Positions 29,042-34,291 of a stretch of 34,291 bases of DNA are shown one piece after another. Position 1 is the first letter of the stretch. Each line of letters opens with the position of its first letter. This DNA comes from Methylobacterium sp. (lineage in GTDB: Bacteria > Pseudomonadota > Alphaproteobacteria > Rhizobiales > Beijerinckiaceae): assembly GCA_020252645.1 (NCBI GenBank), contig JADCCN010000024.1, forward strand, positions 1 through 34,291. Reading direction: 5' to 3'. Position numbers and translations under genes: made by a program. The notes beneath the pieces were generated by a model that saw only the letters and a list, made by a program, of their open reading frames with translations, searched no databases and was not told the origin of the DNA.

Positions 29042-30868
29042 TCACTCCACCGTCACGCTTTTTGCCAAATTCCGCGGCTGGTCCACGTCTTTCCCCATCA
29101 CCACCGCCGTGTGATAGGCGATGAGCTGCGCCGGCACGGCATAGACGAAAGCCGTGAAATCCGGCGCCATCTCGGGCATCTCGATCTCGGCCAGCGTTTC
29201 CACCGCAACCTCGCGGCCGATACCCTCCGGCCCGATGAGCACGATGGCCCCGCCGCGCGCCGCGACCTCCTGCACATTGGAGACGGTCTTCTCGAACCAG
29301 GCATCGCGCGGGGCCAGCACGATGACCGGCATGGTCTCGTCGACGAGCGCGATGGGGCCATGCTTCAATTCACCTGCCGCGTAACCTTCCGCGTGGATGT
29401 AGCTGATTTCCTTCAATTTCAGCGCGCCTTCCATCGCCAGCGGAAACGAGGTTCCGCGCCCCAGATAAAGCACATCGGTCGCCTTCGAAAGTTCCCGCGC
29501 CAGCGCCTCGATCGGCGCTTCATGCTTCAGCGCTTCCGCGACAAGGCCGGGAATGGCGATCAACTGCGTGACAAGCTCCTTTTCGCGGCTCCCGCTCAGC
29601 ACACCGCGTGCCCGGCCCGCGGCGATGGCGAGGCAGGCGAGCACGGTCAACTGGCAGGTGAAAGCCTTGGTGGAGGCCACGCCGATCTCCGGCCCCGCCA
29701 GGGTGCCCGCGACCAGATGGCTCTCACGCGCGATCGTGCTCGTCGGCACGTTCACCACCGAGAGAATATGCTGCTTCTGCTCCTTGGCGTAGCGCAAGGC
29801 CGCGAGCGTATCGGCCGTCTCGCCCGATTGGGAGATCACGAGCATCACGTCGCCGGGCGTCATCGGCGCTTCGCGGTAGCGGAATTCCGAGGCGATATCG
29901 ATTTCGACCGGCAGGCGCGCGAGGCGCTCGAACCAGTATTTGCCGATCTGGCCCGCGAGAAAAGCCGTGCCGCAGGCGGAAATCGAGAGCCGGCCTACCT
30001 TCGCCCAGTCGAAGGGCAGGCTGAACGGCAGGCGCACCTCGCCGGTGCCCATATCGATGTAATGCGCCAGTGTGCGGCCGATCACTTCCGGCTGCTCGTG
30101 AATTTCCTTCGCCATGAAGTGGCGGTGGTTGCCCTTGTCCACCAGGAAGGCGCCAGCCTGCGTCTTCTGCGCCTTGCGCTTCACAGGCTGGTTCTTCTCG
30201 TTGAAACAGCGCGCGGAAGCGCGATCCAGCACCACCCAGTCGCCATCCTCGAGATAGGTGATGGTATTCGTGAAGGGCGCGAGTGCCAGGGCATCCGAGC
30301 CGAGATACATCTCGCCATCGCCATGGCCCACAGCCAGAGGCGCGCCGCGTCGCGCGCCAATCAGCAGGTTGTCCTCGCCCTTGAAGAGGAAGGCCAGCGC
30401 GAAAGCGCCATGGAGGCGCGGCAGGGCGGCGGCGACGGCCTCCTCCGCGCTCATCTGCTTGTCCATCAGCGCGGTGACGAGATGGGCCACCACTTCCGTG
30501 TCGGTTTCGGAGGCGAAAATGCGGCCCTCCGCCTGCAATTCCTCGCGCAATTCACGGAAATTCTCGATGATGCCGTTATGGACGACCGCGAGCCGCCCGG
30601 TGGCATGGGGGTGCGCGTTGTTCTCGGTCGGTTTGCCATGCGTGGCCCAGCGCGTATGCCCGATGCCGGCGCGGCCGGAAAGCGGCGCCTCGCGCAGCTT
30701 CGCCTCGAGATTCCGGAGCTTGCCCTCCGCGCGGACGCGGGTGATCTCCCCACCTTCGAGCACTGCGACACCGGCGGAATCATAGCCCCGATATTCGAGC
30801 CGCTTCAGGCCCTCGACGATGTCGAACGCGATCGCTTCCTTGCCGAGAATGCCGACGATGCCGCACAT
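29042..30868 (-). CDS. glmS: Glutamine--fructose-6-phosphate aminotransferase (isomerizing)
   Basis: Makes glucosamine-6-phosphate, the first committed step to UDP-GlcNAc for peptidoglycan and LPS. The 608 residues begin MCGIVGILG, where Cys2 becomes the N-terminal nucleophile after Met removal. The class II amidotransferase continues with LEYRGYDSAG and GHTRWATHG. Two SIS domains follow: ISQSGETADTLAAL, STKAFT, RGTSFPLAMEGALKLKE and EGYAAGELKHGPIAL. The protein ends NLAKSVTVE, the standard catalytic tail. GGAGGG precedes the ATG at 30868; the longer frame is non-coding. It lies 111 bases downstream of glmU, almost certainly in one operon. Confidence 0.98.
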   Translation of the reverse strand: MCGIVGILGKEAIAFDIVEGLKRLEYRGYDSAGVAVLEGGEITRVRAEGKLRNLEAKLREAPLSGRAGIGHTRWATHGKPTENNAHPHATGRLAVVHNGIIENFRELREELQAEGRIFASETDTEVVAHLVTALMDKQMSAEEAVAAALPRLHGAFALAFLFKGEDNLLIGARRGAPLAVGHGDGEMYLGSDALALAPFTNTITYLEDGDWVVLDRASARCFNEKNQPVKRKAQKTQAGAFLVDKGNHRHFMAKEIHEQPEVIGRTLAHYIDMGTGEVRLPFSLPFDWAKVGRLSISACGTAFLAGQIGKYWFERLARLPVEIDIASEFRYREAPMTPGDVMLVISQSGETADTLAALRYAKEQKQHILSVVNVPTSTIARESHLVAGTLAGPEIGVASTKAFTCQLTVLACLAIAAGRARGVLSGSREKELVTQLIAIPGLVAEALKHEAPIEALARELSKATDVLYLGRGTSFPLAMEGALKLKEISYIHAEGYAAGELKHGPIALVDETMPVIVLAPRDAWFEKTVSNVQEVAARGGAIVLIGPEGIGREVAVETLAEIEMPEMAPDFTAFVYAVPAQLIAYHTAVVMGKDVDQPRNLAKSVTVE

Positions 30869-30929
30869 GAGCCCTCCGATTCCCTTGGTATTCCGGCGCG
30901 CCTGACTGGTGCCAGAACCTTCGCATGCG

Positions 30930-30957
30930 CACAAATCACGTTGCGAAACGATTTGTG
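30930..30957. repeat. Inverted repeat in the glmU-glmS gap
   Basis: CACAAATC and GATTTGTG form an 8-bp stem around a 12-base loop whose ends (GTT/AAC) can pair further. No T-run follows on the minus strand, so it does not look like a terminator. It lies about 62 bases upstream of the glmS start and could be a protein-binding site or mRNA structure. Confidence 0.5.
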
Positions 30958-30979
30958 ACGCCGGGAAGCGGCTGGTTTT

Positions 30980-32356
30980 TCAGCGGGATGGTTTTTTCCT
31001 CACCTGATTCTCCGGACGCGCGCGGAAGTGGTCGGCCCAGCCTTGCTTCGTCACCTGATGCCCGCGGGCCACCGCCAGCGCATTGGGTGGCACATCCTTC
31101 GTGACCACGGAACCCGAGCCGATGAAAGCGCCCGCCCCGACCGTGACCGGCGCGACAAGCGAGGAATTCGAGCCGATGAAAGCCCCTGCCCCGATCTGCG
31201 TGCGGAACTTGCGGAAGCCATCGTAGTTGCAGGTGATCGTGCCCGCGCCGATATTCGCCTCCGCGCCGATCGTGGCATCCCCGAGATAGGTCAGGTGGCT
31301 CACCTTCGCGCCCGCGCCGAGATCGGCATTCTTGATCTCGACGAAATTCCCCACCTTCGCTCCCTCGCCCAGCGCCGCGCCAGGCCGGAGCCGCGCGAAG
31401 GGGCCAACCGTGGCGCCTGCAGCCACTCTCGCGCCTTCGAGATGCGAGAAGGCATGGATGACCGCATTCTCGGCGATGCTCACGCCCGATCCGAACACGC
31501 AGTGCGGCTCCACCAGCACATCACGGCCAATCACCGTATCGGTGGAGAAGAACACGGTTTCGGGCGCGATCAGCGTGACGCCGTTGCGCATGTGCCGCTC
31601 CCGCAGGCGGTTCTGCAGCACGGCCTCGCAGGCTGCAAGCTGCACGCGATCATTCACGCCGAGCGCCTCTTCCTCCGCCACCTCGATGACCCGCGCCGAA
31701 AGCCCGCGCGCGCGGGCGATACCCACGCAATCCGTGAGGTAGAATTCGTTCTGCGCGTTCCTGGTCTGCACGGATTTCAGGAGTTCCAGCGCGACTTCGC
31801 CGCGCAGGGCCATCAGCCCGCCATTGCAGAGCGTGATGGCCCGCTCATTCTCGCTCGCATCCTTGTGCTCGCGGATGTCGATGAGATCGGTGCCATCGAG
31901 GATCAGCCGGCCATAACCTGCAGGGTCTTTCGCCTGAAAGCCCGTCACCGCCACGGCCGTCTTGCCCTGCTGCACGGCTTCCGCCAGCGCGCGGATGGTC
32001 TCGGGCCGCACGAGCGGGGTATCGCCGAACAGAACCACAATCGCCTTGTGGCCCGCAGCGATTCCGCGCTCCGCCTGCAGCACCGCATGGGCCGTGCCGC
32101 GCCGCTCGCGCTGCTCCACCACCTCGGCTTCGGGCATGAGGCGGGTGACTTCCTTCGCGACATCCGGCCGGTCCGGGCCGATCACCACCACGGCGCGGCC
32201 AAGGCCCGCGGCTTCGGCGCTCATCAGCGCATGGCCGACAAGGCTGAGCCCTGCCACCTCATGCAGCACCTTGGGGCGGGCGGATTTCATCCGCGTCCCC
32301 TCGCCGGCCGCGAGAATGACGGCAAGGCAGGAAGCGGCTTCGTTCGGGGCGGGCAT
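30980..32356 (-). CDS. glmU: Bifunctional UDP-GlcNAc pyrophosphorylase / GlcN-1-P acetyltransferase
   Basis: Acetylates glucosamine-1-phosphate and adds UMP to give UDP-GlcNAc. The 458 residues have an N-terminal nucleotidyltransferase (LAAGEGTRMKSARPKVLHEVAG, GDTPLV) and a C-terminal left-handed beta-helix of hexapeptide repeats (VGNFVEIKNADLGAGAKV, LTYLGDATIGAEANIGAGT, ITCNYDG), matching the usual two-domain enzyme. ATG 32356 has GGGAGAAA 8 bases upstream. It is the first gene of the glmU-glmS pair, both feeding the same pathway. Confidence 0.98.
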   Translation of the reverse strand: MPAPNEAASCLAVILAAGEGTRMKSARPKVLHEVAGLSLVGHALMSAEAAGLGRAVVVIGPDRPDVAKEVTRLMPEAEVVEQRERRGTAHAVLQAERGIAAGHKAIVVLFGDTPLVRPETIRALAEAVQQGKTAVAVTGFQAKDPAGYGRLILDGTDLIDIREHKDASENERAITLCNGGLMALRGEVALELLKSVQTRNAQNEFYLTDCVGIARARGLSARVIEVAEEEALGVNDRVQLAACEAVLQNRLRERHMRNGVTLIAPETVFFSTDTVIGRDVLVEPHCVFGSGVSIAENAVIHAFSHLEGARVAAGATVGPFARLRPGAALGEGAKVGNFVEIKNADLGAGAKVSHLTYLGDATIGAEANIGAGTITCNYDGFRKFRTQIGAGAFIGSNSSLVAPVTVGAGAFIGSGSVVTKDVPPNALAVARGHQVTKQGWADHFRARPENQVRKKPSR

Positions 32357-32592
32357 GGCGGATTTCTCCCGAGGGCGGACAGGCAGAGGCGCGTTGCAAT
32401 CGTGGATGCGCCTATACGAAGTGTTTCGACTTGTCTCCTGCGCATCGCGCAGGCTGGCCTGCCCTTTCCACAGCGGGCCCCCAGCCGGCGCGCGATTGAG
32501 CGTAACCTGGAGGCCCGTGGCCCGGTCCGCCGTGCCTTTTTCTTTTCCCGTCCGGCCTTTGCCTGCTGACGCCTCTTTTCTCGGCAAGCCGG

Positions 32593-32621
32593 TTGACCGC
32601 CCCCGCCGAACCGCCTATCTC
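32593..32621 (+). promoter_or_regulatory. Promoter of tRNA-Lys
   Basis: TTGACC (32593-32598), a 17-base spacer and TATCTC (32616-32621) fit a housekeeping promoter. The -10 ends 18 bases before the tRNA. The rest of the 283-bp stretch between glmU and the tRNA (32357-32639) shows no gene. Confidence 0.6.
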
Positions 32622-32639
32622 GCCCCCACCAGTTGGTGA

Positions 32640-32715
32640 GAGCTCGTAGCTCAGTCGGTAGAGCACGTGACTTTTAATCATGGGGTCGTGGGTTCGAATC
32701 CCACCGAGCTCACCA
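32640..32715 (+). tRNA. tRNA-Lys (anticodon TTT), CCA encoded
   Basis: The acceptor stem pairs GAGCTCG with CGAGCTC, followed by discriminator A and encoded CCA. The D arm is GCTCAGTCGGTAGAGC. The anticodon arm CGTGA-CTTTTAA-TCATG has anticodon TTT. The T arm is GTGGG-TTCGAAT-CCCAC. All cloverleaf parts pair and the length is 76 bases. Its last 26 bases and 4 beyond are repeated at 32801-32830. Confidence 0.97.
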
Positions 32716-32719
32716 TTGG
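32690..32719 (+). repeat. Direct repeat copy 1: 3' end of tRNA-Lys
   Basis: A 30-base stretch from GGGTTCGAATCCC to CACCATTGG, identical to 32801-32830. It covers the T arm 3' part, acceptor 3' strand, CCA and four further bases. Such tRNA 3'-end duplications are the usual mark of integrase attachment sites. Confidence 0.9.
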
Positions 32720-32732
32720 CGTGGCCGGCCTT

Positions 32733-32809
32733 TTCGAACCCACGACTGGACATGGATTTCGCGGTCGGGCTTTGCCCGGAGCGAAATCCGCAAGAAAATC
32801 GGGTTCGAA
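32733..32809. repeat. Nested palindrome between the two tRNA 3'-end copies
   Basis: Outer arms TTCGAACCC (32733-32741) and GGGTTCGAA (32801-32809) enclose a strong inner hairpin at 32754-32789: GGATTTCGC/GCGAAATCC plus CGGGC/GCCCG around TTT. The left outer arm extends to TTCGAACCCACGAC, an exact 14-base inverted copy of the tRNA T-arm region 32685-32698. It may also act as a transcript 3'-end structure. Confidence 0.75.
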
Positions 32810-32830
32810 TCCCACCGAGCTCACCATTGG
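32801..32830 (+). repeat. Direct repeat copy 2: detached tRNA-Lys 3' end
   Basis: Identical 30 bases to 32690-32719, starting 111 bases further on. The preceding bases do not form the rest of a tRNA, so this is not a second gene. The following 127 bases up to the DUF1289 gene show nothing else recognisable. Confidence 0.9.
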
Positions 32831-32957
32831 TTTCGCTCGCGGCGAGTTCGCTTCGCTCACCGCCTCCGCGGGGGCGGCCTGACCGGCCGGCGGGCGTTCG
32901 CCCTTTGCCAGAGATTTTTCTTGATCCGGGCGGGTGATTGCGGGCAGTCAGCATCCC

Positions 32958-33170
32958 ATGAACGACACCTCCCCCTGCATCAGGCTCTGCACGCTCGATC
33001 CCGTCACCGGCTTCTGCCTCGGCTGCGGGCGCACGGGCGCGGAGATTGCCGGCTGGATCGGCATGAGCCGCGAGGAGCGCATTGCGCTGAAGCAGGTTCT
33101 GCCACGGCGGCTAGCCGGGCTCGCCGCGCGCGACGGGCGCTGCTTGGTTCAACAGAAGACGACGCGTTGA
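32958..33170 (+). CDS. DUF1289 family small Cys-rich protein
   Basis: The 70-residue protein has the four-cysteine motif of DUF1289 near its start: C7-x3-C11-x8-C20-x2-C23 in [22 protein letters not shown], followed by [13 protein letters not shown]. The motif suggests a metal (Zn or Fe-S) site. The function of the family is unknown. ATG 32958 is used because the motif starts directly after it in relatives; a GTG at 32934 is in frame. It ends at 33170, immediately abutting the folD stop on the opposite strand. Confidence 0.9.
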   Translation: MNDTSPCIRLCTLDPVTGFCLGCGRTGAEIAGWIGMSREERIALKQVLPRRLAGLAARDGRCLVQQKTTR

Positions 33171-34034
33171 TCAGCCGAGCTTCATCTCGTAGCTGTCAAG
33201 TGTGTTCTCGAGCAGGCAGGCAATCGTCATCGGGCCGACGCCGCCGGGAACGGGCGTGATCGCGCCGGCGATGTCGAGAACCGCCTCGAAATCCACATCG
33301 CCCACGAGTTTCGTCTTCTCGCCCGCGGGCACGCGGTTGATGCCGACATCAATGACGATCGCCCCGGGCTTCACATGCGCGGCGTTCAGCATCAGGGGGC
33401 GACCCACCGCCGCTACGAGGATATCCGCCTGCCGGCAGATCGCGGGCAAATCCCGCGTGCGGGAATGCGCGATGGTCACGGTGCAATCCTCGGCGAGCAG
33501 CAATTGCGCCATCGGCTTGCCCACGATGTTCGAGCGGCCGACCACCACGGCATGGAGGCCGGAAAGATGAGCGCGCACCGTGCGGATCAGGCGCAAGCCG
33601 CCGCGCGGCGTGCAGGGCACGAAGGCCTTTCCGCCCGTGGCGAGCCGCCCGACATTGACCGGGTGGAACCCATCGACATCCTTCGCAGGGTCGATCGCCT
33701 CGATGATCGCATCGGCATCAATCTGCGGCGGAAGGGGCAATTGCACGAGAATGCCGTCGACGCTCGGATCGGCGTTGAGCCTGGCGATCCGCGCCAGCAA
33801 TTCGGCCTGGGAGGTCTCCGCCGGCAGCTTGTGCTCGATCGAGATCATGCCGATCTCGGTGGTTTGCTTGGCTTTCGAGGCGACATAGACCTGGCTCGCC
33901 GGGTCTTCGCCCACGAGCACCACGGCGAGGCCCGGCGCGCGCTTGCCCGCCGCGACATGGGCGGCGACGCGGCTCGCCATTTCCGCACGCAGGTTGGCGG
34001 CGACGGCCTTGCCGTCAATCAGGGTCGCGGGCAT
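33171..34034 (-). CDS. folD: Bifunctional methylenetetrahydrofolate dehydrogenase / cyclohydrolase
   Basis: Interconverts methylene-, methenyl- and formyl-tetrahydrofolate with NADP+. The 287 residues show catalytic YVASKAK with its Lys, [23 protein letters not shown] and the Rossmann motif [13 protein letters not shown], ending with [14 protein letters not shown]. Three in-frame starts exist (34064, 34040, 34034). 34034 is chosen because GGAG lies 7 bases before it; it is only 1 base before 34040. The stop abuts the DUF1289 stop (tail to tail). Upstream are palindromic repeats. Confidence 0.97.
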   Translation of the reverse strand: MPATLIDGKAVAANLRAEMASRVAAHVAAGKRAPGLAVVLVGEDPASQVYVASKAKQTTEIGMISIEHKLPAETSQAELLARIARLNADPSVDGILVQLPLPPQIDADAIIEAIDPAKDVDGFHPVNVGRLATGGKAFVPCTPRGGLRLIRTVRAHLSGLHAVVVGRSNIVGKPMAQLLLAEDCTVTIAHSRTRDLPAICRQADILVAAVGRPLMLNAAHVKPGAIVIDVGINRVPAGEKTKLVGDVDFEAVLDIAGAITPVPGGVGPMTIACLLENTLDSYEMKLG

Positions 34035-34066
34035 CGGCATTCTCCGCTGACGGAACGGGGCCATGA

Positions 34067-34170
34067 GAGCGTTTTCCGATCAAGTGGATACCGCTTGATC
34101 GAAAAAAATGCGTGAAATAAAAAAAACTAGAGCGCACGGTCTGATTCAATCAGATCGAATTTCGCTCTAG
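34067..34170. repeat. Palindromic repeat unit X upstream of folD
   Basis: It opens GAGCGTTTTCCGATCAAG. Hairpin 1 pairs CGATCAAG with CTTGATCG around TGGATACCG. An A-rich linker follows. Hairpin 2 opens CTAGAGCG, contains the palindrome TCTGATTCAATCAGA and closes CGCTCTAG. It shares its end (TCTAGAGC) with the next unit. Confidence 0.8.
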
Positions 34171-34272
34171 AGCATGCTGTGAAAAAGTGGAATCCGGTTT
34201 TTCACAAAAAAGCATGCGATAACAATAAGAGAAGAGCATGATGTGCTTCCGTCTGAACACATCATGCTCTAG
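34167..34272. repeat. Palindromic repeat unit Y at the right edge
   Basis: The first half (TAGAGCATGCTGTGAAAAAG through GCATGCGATAACAATAAGA) is nearly identical to 5865-5930. The second half (34233-34272) matches the palindrome at 137-176. It links the two repeat types into one roughly 105-bp unit. The last 19 bases of the window contain nothing recognisable. Confidence 0.85.
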
Positions 34273-34291
34273 CACCCCCTGCCGCATTGCA

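Noticed and set aside
29111-32569. Two long plus-strand open frames (29111-30958, 31028-32569)
   Set aside because: Shadows of glmS and glmU; the sense-strand proteins are unmistakable.
32801-32830. Second tRNA-Lys gene
   Set aside because: Only the 3' end is present; there is no D arm, anticodon arm or acceptor 5' strand.
32412-32954. Minus-strand frames giving GGIRTHDPMIKS- and VGFEPTTP-like peptides
   Set aside because: These are the well-known false peptides from translating tRNA genes in antisense. The tRNA-Lys and its duplicated end explain them.

Overview
The window is a GC-rich chromosomal segment, almost fully coding, from an alphaproteobacterium, most likely of the order Hyphomicrobiales (Rhizobiales). 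The evidence is the gene order (tpiA-secG-pyrG, kdsA and eno close by; ppiD-trpE, trpGDC-moaC-moeA-lexA; comEC/gltX/gltA), a GAAC-N7-GAAC type LexA operator, and short intergenic palindromic repeats that begin TAGAGCATG and end in GCTCTA. Genus cannot be fixed from the sequence alone.

Layout. Positions 1-55 hold the first codons of an IS5-type transposase running off the left edge. Next is a TylF-like methyltransferase whose start lies in a palindromic repeat (169-864). A long minus-strand block follows: DMT permease, eno, [queF on plus], a small secreted Cys-rich protein, kdsA, a glyoxalase-like protein, an ATP-grasp (glutathionylspermidine-synthase-like), DUF1190 and DUF350 cassette, pyrG, secG and tpiA. 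From 11.4 to 22.5 kb the strand switches to plus: PpiD-type foldase, trpE, an unrecognised 128-aa gene, trpG, trpD, trpC, moaC, moeA and lexA. Most neighbours here overlap or abut. A complete 1973-bp IS1595-family element (19724-21696) sits between moeA and lexA. It carries a transposase and an unrelated passenger gene, and has 8-bp target duplications GAACGAAC. The right-hand duplication supplies the first half-site of the LexA operator.

From 22.5 to 34.3 kb: comEC (minus, overlapping the end of lexA), gltX and gltA (plus), a DUF4105 membrane protein, glmS and glmU (minus), tRNA-Lys(TTT), a DUF1289 protein (plus), folD (minus) and two back-to-back palindromic repeat units at the right edge.

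Functionally this is mostly core metabolism: glycolysis (eno, tpiA), tryptophan synthesis, molybdenum cofactor synthesis, LPS and peptidoglycan precursors (kdsA, glmS, glmU), CTP, folate C1 units, queuosine, secretion and the SOS repressor. The accessory material worth a second look is the IS1595 element with its passenger gene in the lexA promoter, the duplicated tRNA-Lys 3' end around a nested palindrome, the DUF350-DUF1190-ATP-grasp cassette and the dispersed palindromic repeats. I found no CRISPR array, rRNA, prophage or clear new multi-gene defence system.
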